Shown one piece after another: positions 21,149-33,676 of a DNA stretch of 64,000 nt. This DNA comes from Akebia trifoliata (lineage: Eukaryota; Streptophyta; Magnoliopsida; Ranunculales; Lardizabalaceae). The notes under the pieces are model-generated. The model was not told the origin of the DNA. It ran no database searches and saw only the letters and a list, made by a program, of their open reading frames with translations. The stretch is taken from the NCBI GenBank assembly GCA_017979445.1, contig CM030713.1, positions 25,217,163 through 25,281,162 of the forward strand. The letters run 5' to 3'. Made by a program: the position numbers and the translations under genes. How positions within the stretch are numbered: position 1 is the stretch's first letter; the number at the start of each line of letters is the position of its first letter.

Positions 21149-22510
21149 AAATTTAAGTTGCCATGTAGAAATTTAGACCTACACCCAGTTGATGAAAGAT
21201 CGTGGACCTTAATAAGGAGCGTAGAAAAGAAAGGATTCTCTAAAGGGTGCAAAAATTTTAAGAACTCTATAAATAAATAATTTATAGAAAAGAAATGGAT
21301 TCTAAAACGGGTGTGAGTTGCATGGACAGATGGACTAGATATCTATGCTGCATTTAAAAAATAGAAGGGAAAAAGATGGGGGCATCGTATGATGGGAGTG
21401 CACAATTTTTAAGAACTCTATAAATAAATAATTTTTAATTTTTTTTTTCTTATATATTATATTTGAATTTTAAGTTGGAGTTTAATGGCTATTCATTTTG
21501 AAAGCCTTTAATCAGGATTATTATTTATTTATTTATTTAATTTTTAAAATGAACTCTTGAGGTCTCATTGGGGCCAGCATGACCCTACACGGATCACAGA
21601 CCTATGTCACATTGATTCTCACGTTGGCCCAATTAACACCTCAACCCTTTAATAGATTAAAAATGATTCAAAAAAGAGGAAAGGAAAAAAATTTGTTCTT
21701 GCCCGATCAAAGGCTTCAGAAATGGATGGGCATGCATTGAACTCCCAAATTTAAAATATATTAATCAATAGTGAAAAAAATGTTTATTTTTAATATTTTT
21801 TTAGAGTTCTTAAAATTGTGTCCTTTATATACATCCACATGGCACCTAATCATACTTTTGAATGCCAGCAATCCATATAAAGAGATAGTCCTTTGATCCA
21901 TGCAATCTAATCTCTTTCTCCACACCCACACCCACCACTACGACTACTACTAACCAGGGCAGAGTTATGGTTTTAGGTTAGTGAGGGCTAAGTGCTAACA
22001 TGGTAGATCAATGATCTTGGTTTCACCTTTTGTGCAAATGTTTAACTCATCACTGCAAATGATGATTAGCCAATATTTTTTGTAAATTTGAAAACTAACC
22101 ACCTTGGTCATAGGGTCCTGGGTTTCAAAATTTTGAGAATAGCCCTGATTATATTAAGTTTAAGTATAAAATTGGGGGCATGTGTGGCCACTCAAATTTT
22201 GTTGTCGACCACTTCTACTCCTCCTTCTCTCATTATAATAGTAAAGATTAAATAACTTGTTAAATAACTTTACATGATCATGAAAATAGTCCTATCCATA
22301 CACTCAAGGCCGGCTAGATAAGGGTTGAGGCCTTAGGCAAATATTCTACATGTGGCCTTTTTAATATTTAATATGAATAATATTAATTAATTATCAATAT
22401 AATATAAAAAGTTCATTTAAAATTTATCCTTCACGTTTTTCAAATGCAAAATTGCTAATTATGTTTTTGTATTTAAGTTTTGCTAAAATTGTTATTTATT
22501 TTCTTGAGAC
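21149..22510. other. Intergenic, no gene seen
   Basis: AT-rich. The phrase ttaagaactctataaataaataatt occurs at about 21258 and 21409. Apart from the possible inverted-repeat element listed separately I see nothing that codes. Confidence 0.5.
21398..21823. mobile_element. Possible inverted-repeat element
   Basis: The left end gtgcacaatttttaagaactct pairs with the reverse complement of the right end (ggacacaattttaagaactct). A related end occurs alone near 21250. No convincing target duplication, so this is tentative. Confidence 0.35.
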
Positions 22511-24035
22511 TATAGACACCCCATTTTTACACTCGCCTGATTAGTCAACTCGTCAATCCAATTGCAACGATTCCCAATGATGGATGATTATTCCAATGTT
22601 TTATTTATTACTAGATGTATTTCAGAAATTCGGATGAGGTATCTCAAACGAATAAAATTGTAGAAACCACACTACGATAGGAAAATATAATCCCCAAAAC
22701 TTAGAAATCATCATTTTTTGACAAAAAGAAGATTCACGATAAAAATCACTAAAAAATGATCAAATTATCAAAAGGCCCCTAACCTCAAAACATCTATAGA
22801 GCCCACATTATGCTTTGAAAAATCCTTTCAATCACATATAACAACAAATTGAAATCAAATAAACCATTTCGCTAATTTTCACAAAATTCGATAAAATTAC
22901 GAAAATACCCCTCATAAAGTTCACAATCATTTTGCATAAAATTTTTTCATAAATAACACAAACCAATATTTCCATTGAATTCCTTACGAAAAATCGATTC
23001 CAAAACATCCTGAAACATTAAAAAACGACTTAAAAAGTAAAAAATCATCTCCGAGGGTAAAACGATAATTTTATAATTTTAATAATTAAAAATTCTGAAA
23101 TTGATAATTTAAACATTAATTAATCCTAATTCAAGTCAATCAAGTAAAACTTAAGTCAAAAAATTAAAGTCAATCTCATAAGACTTAAGTCAAAATCCTA
23201 ATTAAAATCAAAACCCTAATCAAACTAATAAGATCAAAGTCAAACCCTAACCCTAATATAATTCTAATTAAACTCTAAAACTATCTAATAGAATTATAAT
23301 TAAACTATAAAACTATCTAATGTAATTCTAATTAAATATTAATTTTATAATTCTAATTAAACAATAACTCTCTCTAAAAGGATTATAATTAAACACTAAC
23401 TCTATCTAAACAGACACTTAAAAAATTCTATAAATAAGAAAGGTCAAACTAAATCCTAAGAAAAATAAATCCTAAGAAAAGTAGGTCAAAAAGCTTCCCT
23501 AACCTCTCTTAAACCTTAATTTTGAAGTCCTAACTCCTTACCTAACATCCATATCCCAATTTTAGCTCAAAAAACACTCAAAACCCCTTCTAAAATACCT
23601 TAAATCTATAAAAAATCAAAAAAATTCACACATCTAAGAAGAAGATACCTCAACTTGGAAATCAGAAATCAGATCCGGTGACAGAACGAAGCAAGAAGTG
23701 CTGTACAAGGAGTTGTTCTATCAGATCTGAGGAAATAAAACCGTTGCATTGATAAAGGTAAATATTTTTATTTTTTTATTTATTATTTAGGTCTTTTTAA
23801 CAATGTAATCATTTTTGGGAATTAGTAGAGACCGGCGTTTGCCGGGCGAGATTGGTGCCTAACACCTTCTAACCTCATAACGTGATCCCCAAACCCGTAT
23901 TTTCTTTCATAGATTAGTGTTATTTACCTTTTAGAGTCAATGTTCGGTTCTTAGACCGTAATAACTAGGTGACGACTCCCAAACATCAAAAGTCAAAAGC
24001 GAATCTGCGCACCTCGCGGATCGAGGTTGCTTTTA
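22511..24035 (+). repeat. LTR of a Gypsy element (family G1)
   Basis: 1,525 bp, starting tatagacaccccattttt and ending gaggttgctttta, directly followed by a primer-binding site. The same LTR type occurs on the other strand at 33677-35402 with intact TG...CA ends. It contains aaaccctaaccctaat, a plant telomere-like motif. No partner 3' LTR in plus orientation was found, so the element is truncated or split. Confidence 0.8.
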
Positions 24036-24036
24036 A

Positions 24037-24054
24037 TGGCGACTCCACTAGGGA
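24037..24054 (+). other. Primer-binding site of the G1 element
   Basis: tggcgactccactaggga begins one base after the LTR. It is nearly the same as the site of the Ogre-like element (45179-45196) and of the type seen in Ogre/Tat Gypsy elements. Confidence 0.75.
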
Positions 24055-24900
24055 CTATTGAGGATCAGACTTGAAAAACCCCAAGTATGGGAGCATTGTC
24101 AGGATGACCTAGTTTTTTACTATTATTATTATTATTTAGTTTAATTTATTTTATTTACTTATTTGTTTATTATTGTTATTTTTTATGGCTTGATTGTAGA
24201 TCATTTATTTAGATTTTAGATGTTATATTTTTGTTTTTTTTTAATCCAATTGAGGGTCACTACTTTTTTGTGACCATAAATAATGAAAGATTCAAATTGA
24301 CATATGAATTGAGGATGGAATGATGGTGGTTGGGATGGAAGTCATGATTTCTTATGTTTTTATTTTTTTTAAAATAAAATAAAATAAATCGGTTTTCTTA
24401 TTTCCAATCAATGCTTTCTATGTGACGTGCTGGTGGTAAAAAAAATATATAATTTCCATCAAGGTTATTGGTTGTGTTATGCTGTTGGTAACTACTAAAA
24501 TAAAAAAAAAATTCTTGCGTGTTAAAAGAGCAAAAAAAAAATATTAATAAAAGATAAAATAAAAGAGACGTCTCTCTCCTCGCAAGGAAAATGGCAAAAA
24601 CCAAACACGACTCTCTTCTTCGTTCTTGCCATTATCGATTTTCTCTAAATCCAAAGCCCTAGATCATCGTTAATGGCAGAAAAACGCTAATTCATTCCAG
24701 CAGTGATTTTCATTTTGAGACCTGCAAATGTGGTGGTGCAATATTCTTCAAGTTCTTCTTCTCCAACATAATGATTTTTCATTCTCACTAAAAGTTAGAA
24801 AATCGTTTGGATCCAGTTTTCTAGTTGGTCACTATTGTAGTTTTTCTTTGTTAAGAAGAAAGGTTTGCAGATTATAATCTTTAATCACTTATGTGGAGAT
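24055..24900. other. Leader-like region of the G1 element
   Basis: T-rich sequence after the primer-binding site with (tta)n near 24121-24137. No gag is recognised. Somewhere between about 24560 and 24900 it gives way to the host-gene-like stretch. Confidence 0.4.
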
Positions 24901-24911
24901 TCGGTGTGGAG

Positions 24912-25500
24912 ATGTTTTATTGGTTTAAATTAGAAAAGTACGCCTGCTAAGAGACTGATTCATGCAAAACCACAGCTATGTTGGAGATTGTACAGGAGAT
25001 CGTCATGTACATTCACATATCACTATTAGATGGGAGGAACCACACTTCTCCTGGAACTCCTACTAGAGTTGTTCAATATGAAACTCCAGATTTGGGGTCT
25101 GCTGATATCTTAGGAGTTTGGAGGATTGATGATTCAAACTACAGTTTTTGTACCTAGCCTTTCAGGAACAAATATGCAAGGCAGGATGTCCTTTTGTCTG
25201 TCATGATATCTTTTAATCTCTCTTGGAAAATATGAGGGACTATCCACATTTGCTGTAATTTTGAAGTTTGAGCTTCTATGTACACTCCAATATTGGAAAA
25301 TGAGTCTGAGTTGGAGGCTTGTATGAATGTCCTCCCTGCTTCAGTCCATGAATTCTGGATTCCTTCTAAAGCTCTTCTTGGCTTGCATTCATATTGTCCT
25401 GTCCACTTCGATACATTCCATGCAATTCTTGTTGATTTAAGCATACAAATTAAGATGTTCAGACGATCCAAAAGTATGGAAGCCGATGTAATCATCCATA
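24912..25500 (+). pseudogene. FAM135-like (DUF3657/DUF676 putative serine esterase) 5' fragment
   Basis: Broken plus-strand frames match the N-terminal half of plant FAM135-type proteins as I know the family: MLEIVQEIVMYIH, then RVVQYETPDLGSADILGVWR, FRNKYARQDVLLSVMISFNL, and the open stretch from 25278 with VHEFWIPSKALLGLHSYCPV and HFDTFHAILVDLSI. The segment usually found between MYIH and the RW motif appears deleted. Stops (for example at 25156) and frame changes make it a pseudogene. No intron-like gaps are needed to join the pieces. It may be a captured or retrocopied fragment. Family assignment from memory, not a search. Confidence 0.6.
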
Positions 25501-25565
25501 AAATTCTACTAGTTTTATCCTGGATTTTTCTTAATTTTTTTTTCTTGATTGAGGTGAATCATTAG

Positions 25566-26328
25566 AGATTTTCTTTTGACTTTAAAGGTAATTGGAATTC
25601 CGAAGAGAGTAAGGTTTAAAGAGGAATCGTCGTTTGTAATTTCTCTACTGGTTTCGACAACCATTGCAAATATAATCTTGATTAGGCACAACCTATCATT
25701 CAACTTTTATAGGCATCGAAGCTAATTTCACTTCTTCAATTAAAGGATTTGGCGAATTGGGGAATTTGATCCTAGTCTAACCCCTTGATGTGTGATTCAG
25801 GTTGTCCAGTAAATCTGGTCCAATCGAAGGTTTAAACCTTTCATTCTAATTGATAAACGGAGAAGGAATTACAGAAAATGATAAAGATTGTTGATTCTAA
25901 GGGAAATGGGTTCATCGAGTTGAACACCGGCACTAATTATACGGCATTGAGGATTCTTTTGACAAAAAAATTAACAGGAGTTATTTAGTTGATCTCTCTA
26001 TGAACCTCTTTTGCTGCAACAATTTTTACATATAGTGCGTCATTAGAATGTTTTATTATTTTTTTTTCAAATATATATATATTCGTGTGGCAGTAGAATT
26101 TTTTTATTTTTATTGGACAACTTTTTAGGTTTCTTTTTTTTAGTAATAGTTATTATATATATATCTATATATAAGAATTTCTTTTCTTTGAAAAAATCAA
26201 TTTGTTTAAAAAAGAAAAAAAAAAGTTATCACTCCTTATATCAAGAATTATCATTCTGTCCTCAATTTAATACTCTTTGAAGTTTCGAATTATTTCGGGT
26301 CACAAAAAAAGTGATCCCTGATTAAACC
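25566..26328. other. No gene recognised
   Basis: AT-rich sequence between the FAM135-like fragment and the next LTR. Confidence 0.5.
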
Positions 26329-28426
26329 TGTAGACACGTGATTTCGTCATTACGATGATCACATCTACAATGGTTTGGAGTCGCCACCATTCATTTTTGT
26401 AAGTGGGTGTGAATGGTCACCCCGATGTGCATTTTTTAGAAAATGTGATATTTTAGTGACTCTCGATGGATAGGAACTAATCGAGCCTTGAGATTCGGGG
26501 TAAGCGGCTCGGTTGGAGAAAAGGGAAGGTATTAGGCACCCTTTCTCCCCACTAAATAGTGATAACATCAACTCAACTCGGTCATTTTGATTTTAAAAAA
26601 TACGAAAAATAAAGTGCCACGTGTTATGCATTTGTACCCTAAATAGGAATTTATTTTTGGCTTGATTATAGGATCATCCCATTGAAGGGGATAATCCTTA
26701 TAAATCTTTGCAAGAAAAGAGATGAGGGGGATGATAGAAGAGGGAGGGGGAGAGGGTGTAGAAGAGATGAGGATTATTTTTGTTGTACCCACCTTGTATC
26801 TTCTTTCTTCTTTTCTTCTTCTTCTTTGAGTCTTCTTGAGTCCTTAGTATTTTAAGAAAATAGAGAAGAGAGAAGAGATTATGAGAGAGATGAGTGTAGT
26901 ATGTGATTTTTTTTTGTGAGACTTGGGGGAGGATTAGTGTGAGGGAATTGATAAGATTTTTCTTAGTGAGGAGGGTGATAGTTGTTAGTATAGAGAAAGT
27001 TGGGGAGAAATTTTGTAGTGAAAGTTGGAGAAATTTTTGAGAAGAGGATGAGGGTATTTATAGATGTTGAGGAGTTGTTTTAGGGATATAATGGGGTGAA
27101 GTAAAGAAAAATGATAGAATGATCATGAGTTTGAGAGAGGAGTGGGTGTAATTTGGGAGAGATAGGAGGGTATTTAGGGAAGGGAGGTTAAATGGGTTGT
27201 TTACAACCCAAATTAGTTGGATCTTTCAACCCATTTGGGTTGAGTGTTAGATGGAAGAGAATTGATGAGAGTGGTTGAGAGGATGGGATTGTGTAAGAGA
27301 GTGATTAATTGGTGAAGTGAGTTGAGGGGATGGGATTTTAATTAAAAGAAGGGTTGTGTAAGAAGGTGGTTGATGATATTTTGGGAGGGTGTGGGAGATG
27401 ATGCCATGTGTCAAAATGGGTAGAGATGAAGGGTTGAGATGGGTTGATGGGAGATGTTGAGTGTTTGACTTGAGAGGATGGGTGTAGGTTTAGGTTGTAG
27501 ATGTGGGTTTTGTAAGGAATGATGATGGTAGATTAGGGGGAGGTATATGTTAGGGGTGTGGGTAGATTATATTTTTTTAAAGAAAAGGTGATGGGTTGGT
27601 GTGAGTAGATTAGGGGAGGTATAGGTTAGGGGAGTGGGTAGATGTGTGGGTAGATGAGGTTTAAAGAAAATTAATGTGGTAGGTAGTTGGATGAGGGAGG
27701 TGAGATGGGGTGATGACATGTGTCATATTTGATTATCAAGATGGTGATTGGTTGATGTGGGTAGTGATTGATGGGTTAGGGTTGTGGGTTGGATAATGAA
27801 TTGGGTATGGATAGTGGTTTGTGGGCTTTGTAGTGTTGGGCTTGGGTTTTAGAAATGGTTTTGGGTTTTAGGGATTGGTTGAGGGTTATTTTGGAATGGA
27901 TTTTGAGGGTATAGGTTGATTTTAGATTTTAGGTGATGTGGGATTGATTTTAGGTTACGGGTAAGGTGAGAAATTAATTTAGGAAAGTGTTGAGGGCTTG
28001 TGGGCCTTAGGTGGGCCTATGGTTTTTACAGATTCGGAGGCAGAGCGGTGGTAGTAGAGAAGGGGTAGGCATCCCAAGTCTCACATTTTTTTAACTTATT
28101 AATTTTTTTGAGATTTTTGAATTTTATTGAATTAATCAAAATGCCACGTGTTGGCAAATCGGGCTTTTTAGGCCCGTTGGTGAACTTTATCGAAAATTTG
28201 GCATTTTTCATTTTGGAAGCGGAGCGATGAATATTGGAAAAACGTAAGGTATGCCGAGTCCTTTTGGTGGGCCTCCTAAACCATGGAGAGGTCTTAGGGG
28301 TTCGGTTTGGTCAAAATGTCACTTTTCAATGACTTGGGCCTTTAAGGCCCGTTGGCCCATTTATTTGGAAAATTGATATTTTTGGGCCCTTTCGAGAAGT
28401 GACCCGTTCAAATTGAGGTGTCTACA
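26329..28426 (-). repeat. G2 3' LTR
   Basis: Plus-strand reading runs tgtagacacgtgatttcgtc ... aattgaggtgtctaca. Matches 45200-47316. Strong strand bias (G/T-rich on plus) between 26900 and 27950. Confidence 0.92.
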
Positions 28427-28441
28427 ACTGCCCTTCTTTGC
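28427..28441 (-). other. G2 polypurine tract
   Basis: On the minus strand gcaaagaagggcagt ends at the LTR start, the expected place for plus-strand priming. Confidence 0.6.
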
Positions 28442-28754
28442 AAGAATTACATGCAAAGAATAGACTAAACCCCTATTTGTACGGGCCAGAAAAATTCCGT
28501 AAAAACGCGATCTTGAATTATCGATTGTATTGAAGATTTTTATGGAAAATGGCTACTCAAGCACGGGGTCTGATATAGTTTTGCCTTATTAATTTCTTGA
28601 TCTCGATGGCGCGGAGCTCGTGTGAGGTCTTGGATTTTGATGAGTTCAGATATTTCTTTAGTCGTGTTTTAACAAATCGAAATTGAGTGCAACTCGAAAG
28701 GTTTTTTTTTTTTTTCTTCATTGCCTTCTTTTGTTGATTTTGCCCTATTTCTAT

Positions 28755-29697
28755 CATAAGTTTACCTTCCCAATTCATGCATTGTCCCTTGTAATGATAC
28801 CTTTGATCCTTTCAATGGTGTAAGCACTGAGGTTGTTTTAGCAGTCGTCACAAATTCAAGAGAGAATTTTGCAGTAGGAACCGAATCGACCAAGATCTAG
28901 AATGCGACAATCAATAGAGATCCACCAGACCCAACTTCAGTAATTCTACCTCTATTTACTATTAGCCCATCAGGAAGTATAGCAAAATCAAGGAGAAGGA
29001 GTGCTACACCGTCTGGGTCTCCCCCATTGAGAACCACGTTCATTGCAACAATATCAACAGGAGCATAGATTACAAAAGAGCCCGTTGTATCGGTGCTACT
29101 CTCTTGTAATATCCACATGTTGTTCTGGCTGGTATTTGGAGTATTAACTCGCAGTAGAGAGACACAATTACCAAGATCTCTGCCATTTAGTAATATGTGT
29201 TATTTCTTGAATAACACCGCCATTAGAAAGAATGTCCCACTCACTTCTAAAGTTCTTATCGCGAAGGAAATTGAAATCTCTCTTTGGTGAGACTTGAAAT
29301 TCTACTGTCATCACTTGAAGGGCTCTTTTATAATTTTCTACTAGCCTTTTGATACGACCTCAAGAGTTGCTGCTTTTGAAACAATGTTAGAAAACACAGT
29401 GGACCACTGATTCACATCCATAAGGATCCCAACAAGGTTAATGTGATTCATGATAACAATAGTAGTTTCTCAAGAAGCTTATGACTTCAATCCAAATGGT
29501 TTTGGTCCAATTCCCCTCGGGAATGTTTGCATGTACTCATCTTCACTTAGAATCTCATAAGCATGATCAAGACTATATACTCACAACTGTTTTCCTAGTT
29601 GGGTCCTTCTTATAAACTCTTCCATTGCTGGAACTACGAATTCGATGATCAATGGTTTATCTGTCTCAGTAGGCCCGGAGAGTGATCTTAGGAGGGG
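28755..29697 (-). pseudogene. HD-Zip IV START-domain fragment (PDF2/ATML1-like) inside the retrotransposon
   Basis: Minus-strand reading gives long runs typical of class IV homeodomain-leucine zipper proteins: KPLIIEFVVPAMEEFIRRTQ, then [92 protein letters not shown] and ILVDSVPTAKFSL. The family name is from memory of these motifs. Homeobox and zipper are absent. Between EFQV and SPKR a stretch of the usual START domain is missing. Stops (for example at the Q before ILVDSV) and at least two frame changes disable it. No intron-like interruptions are needed, so it looks copied from a spliced transcript. Same strand as the element. Confidence 0.8.
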
Positions 29698-29699
29698 CT

Positions 29700-31277
29700 T
29701 GCTTAGGGTCCCTGCTTCGATGCCTTCGCGTCTTGTCTAGTGAGTCGTGATGCTTCGGACGCTGAAAAATTGATGATGAGTCGGGCTGCCCGAATCCGTG
29801 CTTTGTAGGAACGCCTTGACTCTTTTTTTTCATGATGTTTGATTGATTGCGTTGTATTCACTCTTTTTGTATTTTTCTTTTCATTATCTAAATGTATGTA
29901 AAATGTTGAAAGATTAATGCAAAGAAAATAGGTTTTGTACTTACTTGACCTCAGGAGTATCTAATGCTTTGAAAACTTGAAGTTTGAATAAGTCCTAGAA
30001 TCTTTATCATCGGCCAAAATAGTAGTTTTTCTTTTTTGAAATTTTATGAAATATCTTTATCAAATGAGTACGATAAATTCAGAGTTTGTAAAATCTTTGG
30101 TTGTGACGATCTTAGTGTTTTTGCCAACCACAGAGGATATAAACGTCAATTACTTTTTTGATTCCTTTAGAGTCATTCCCAGTGCCCTGGTATTGGAAGA
30201 CTATTATCTGTTTGGGTCTCGGAATTTTGAAAAGATTTTGCCGTTCACAGTTTATACTCTTGCGGGCCAGGAGTTGTTTTTTTTTTTCGTTTAACCTTTA
30301 TTGCCCCTGATGCCAATTACGATTTTCATCAGACCCGGTTTCCACATTTTTACGCATCGACGTCCTTTTTGGGATTTTCATCGTGCCGGTGGTTTTGATC
30401 TTGCCATAGTCTGATTCTTTTATTCATAGAGCCCTTTCGGGTTTTCACTATGCCCTTTCAGACTATGCTTGTATTTTTTTTTATTATAATTCTGCTCGGA
30501 GTCTCCGTGTCTTTGTGGCTTGGTGACTCAAGTTGAGCTGCAAAATCGACGACTCTACTCTTGTAGTGTCACTTTTTCTTGAGTAATAGATCTAAATTCC
30601 CCTCTCGAGTTTGTTGACGACTATTCGTGGTTCGACAACTCAAGTTGAGCCGCGAGATCAACTACTCTACACTTCGAGTACTCTTTTTTTTTTTAATATC
30701 CGATCTGGATTCCCCTATCGAGTCTTCCAACGACTAACAAGACTTTGAGGTCCGGACCAAGTTGCAAGATCATTGGTGCTGCCACTGTCATTATGTTGTC
30801 CTAGAACATTTCTTGATCAAAAAGGACTTTAAGTAGGACGAAACGTTGGCTTAGGCTTATGGTAGTGGAAGATTACAAAAAGGTTAAGGTTTGGGTCTTA
30901 GTTTATCTAAAGTGGAATAAACATGGGGTTCATCTATTTTTATTTCGAAAAAGTGATCTATGTCTCCTCCCAGTGTCTCTCGAACTTTTTTTGGTTGGAG
31001 ATTTGGATCGAGCCAAGATCAAGTGTTCGAGTTTTTTACTTTTTTGATTTTTTTGTATTTTTAGCCGTTCATAGTTTATCCTCATGCGGGCTAGGAGTAC
31101 TTCTGATGTTTTTGATTTTTCTATTTCTTTTTAATCTTTTTTTTTTTCGTTTTGTAGTTGTTGACTTGCCCCAATCTTAGGTTAAGAAATGAACGTGATG
31201 GCTCAAAAGGGTTGACTAGGGTGTGATAGTTTGTTTGGGATAGCAAAAATGGCCTTTCGTCATCTCAAGGTCAGATC
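29700..31277 (-). other. G2 3' untranslated region
   Basis: No domain recognised. It contains a two-copy direct repeat of about 113 bp (gactcaagttgagctg at 30525 and caactcaagttgagccg at 30637). Confidence 0.5.
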
Positions 31278-32144
31278 TTAAGCGTAATATTTCTTAACAG
31301 TGTCAGGATTGATCGGTTGCGGGAAGACCTGTCCGTCCATTTCTGTGAGAATCAGAGCTTCTCCCGTCATTACCTTCTGCACGATGAATGGTCCCTCATA
31401 GTTCGGTCTGAACTTTCCTCTGGCGTCTTCTTGGATTAGTAGAATCTTCTTTAAGACCAGGTCTTCTGGTGAGAAATCCCTAGGCTTAACTTTCTTGTTA
31501 TAGGCACGAGCTATTCATCGCTGATAGATCTGTCCATGGCAAATGGCTGCAAGGCGTTTCTCTTCAATCAGATTCAGCTGATCGAATCGAGCTTGAATCC
31601 ATTCAGTCTCATCTAATTCTGCTTCTTTTAAGATTCGGAGGGAGGGAATCTCAACGTCTACGGGTAAAACTGCTTCCATTCCATAGATTAATGAATACGG
31701 AGTTACCCCAGTCGAAGTTCTGAACGAGGTTCGGTAGAAGTGTAGTGCAAAGGGCAACATGTCGTGCCAATCTTTGTATGTAACTGCCATCTTCTCGATT
31801 ATTTTCTTAATGTTCTTGTTGGCTGCCTCGACTGCTCCATTCATCTTAGGTCTGTAGGGTACAGAGTTGTGATGGGTGATCTGGAAGTCTTCGCACATTT
31901 TGATCATATCTTTATTCTTGAAGTTCTTGGCATTGTCAGTTACCAATCCGCTTGGAAGTCCATACCGGCAAATGATGTTGTTCTTGACAAACTTCATGAC
32001 GTTGCTCTTAGTGACATTGGCGTATGAAGCCGCTTCTACCCACTTGGTGAAGTAATCGATAACGACAAGGATGAAACGATGCCCGTTTGCAGTTTTTGGC
32101 GAGATCTGCCGAATGACGTCCATGTCCAGAGTGAAAAAGGCCAA
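31278..32144 (-). pseudogene. G2 integrase catalytic core and C-terminal region
   Basis: Core residues of the DDE integrase are visible: LDMDVI (first Asp), VTDNAKNF (second Asp) and NGAVEAANKN (Glu), followed by the GMEAVLPVDVEIPS segment usual in plant Gypsy integrases. One stop after IYQR (31515-31517) cuts off the C-terminal tail, which continues in frame as AYNKKVKPRDF and GKFRPNYEGPF to about 31278. It is out of frame with the upstream integrase zinc finger (frame change near 32100). Confidence 0.9.
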
Positions 32145-33178
32145 GGAGTGGTCATATTATGTAGTTCTGAAGGTGGGGCATTAATCTTGTTGGCGTAGAT
32201 CTGACATAGATGACATTTGCGGACATGTTGATAACAGTCACTCTCCATTGTCGACCAATAGTATCCCATCCTCATGATTTTCTTGACGAGCATATGACCA
32301 TTCATGTGGGGCCCACAGACTCCCCCATGTACAGTCTCAATTAGTCGTTTCACTTCTGTTTCTACCACACACTTAAGTAAGATCTCATGGTGCGACTTTT
32401 TGTACAGAATACCGTTGCTCAAGAAAAATTGTCCTGCTAGCTTCTTAATGGTCCTTCTATCATTTGGCGTTGCATCTAAGGGGAGTGTTCGATCTTCAAG
32501 ATATGCCTTGATGTCAGAATACCATGGTTTTTCTTCAGATTCTTCTACTTCGAAAGGTAAGCAATAGGCTGGCTCATCTTGAATTCCAATCTCAATAGGG
32601 TCGATGATTAGGTCTTCCGAGATGTTGATCATAGAGGCAAGTGTAGCTAGTGCATCTGCAAACTGATTCTTAGCTCTCGGCATGTACGTGAATGAAATCC
32701 TATCGAAGCGCGAGCTTAGTTCTTCTAGATACTCGTGGTAAGGGACCAGTCTCTGCTCTCGGGTCTTCCATTCTCCAATCGTCTGATAGACTACTAAGCT
32801 TGAATCTCCGAAAACATCGATCTCATCTACCTCGAGATCCAGTGCTACCTTCAACCCTGCTATGCATGCTTCGTATTCAGCCTCATTATTGGAACATTGA
32901 AATTTTAGTCTGATTACGATTGGTACGTGGGATCCATCTGGCTTGATCAGAACTGTCCCTATTCCATTTTCTTTCTGATTGGCTGCTCCGTTGAAGTACA
33001 TTTTCCAGCCTGGTTCCTCATTATCGTCTTCAACCTCAGTGATCAGTATGGCTTCATCAGGAAAGTTCATTTTTAATGGCTCGTAGTCAGGCAACGGGTG
33101 CTCCGCTAGGTGGTTGGCGATTGCTTGCCCTTTGATGGCTTTTTGAGTGACATAGGTGATGTCAAACTCAGATAACAA
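32036..33178 (-). pseudogene. G2 second RNase H and integrase zinc-binding domain
   Basis: An open run of 380 codons. After an acidic linker (ILITEVEDDNEEPGW) comes the extra RNase H of Tat-type elements: YFNGAANQ, NNEAEYEACIAGL, FGDSSLVVYQ, RAKNQFADALATLASM. Then the HHCC integrase zinc finger: ETVHGGVCGPHMNGH ... CHLCQ. Its end shifts out of frame with the integrase core. Confidence 0.9.
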
Positions 33179-33560
33179 TAGTTGCCATTTTACAGTGCGA
33201 CCTGTTTATGCTGGTTTCTCAAATAGGTATTTCAAGGGGTCCATCCTTGCTATTAGCATAGTCGAGTAACTCAGCAAATAGTGACGTAGTCGTTGAGATG
33301 CCCAGACTAATGCGCAGCAAGTCTTCTCAAGCGTTGAATATTTTGCTTCGTATTCAGTAAATTTCTTGCTAAGATAGTAGATGGCCTATTCTTTCCATCC
33401 TGATTCATCGTATTATCCTAGCACACACCCCATTGACGTTTCTTGTACCGAGATGTACATCAGCAAAGGTCGCCCTAGAGTAGGAGGGAGTAAGACTGGT
33501 GGATTGGGCATATATTGCTTAATCTTGTCGAACGCTTCCTGACAGTCCTTGTTCTACTTC
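33179..33560 (-). pseudogene. G2 conventional RNase H
   Basis: Broken frame between RT and the second RNase H. Readable pieces include MYISVQETSMGCVLG, IYYLSKKFTEYEAKYS and CCALVWASQRLRHYLL, the usual Gypsy RNase H. Contains stops (for example in VLG*YDE). Confidence 0.8.
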
Positions 33561-33676
33561 TTTGGCGTGTCTTTTTCTCAGTAGCTTGAAGACTGGCTCA
33601 CAAATAGGCTTGAGTTGAGCTATAAACCGACTGATATATTGTATCCTCCCCAGAAATGCCCGAACATCTCTCTCTA
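33519..33676 (-). pseudogene. G2 reverse transcriptase, C-terminal piece
   Basis: DVRAFLGRIQYISRFIAQLK, the conserved end of Gypsy RT, begins directly after a solo LTR. It continues the RT frame that stops at 35408 on the other side. Confidence 0.9.
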
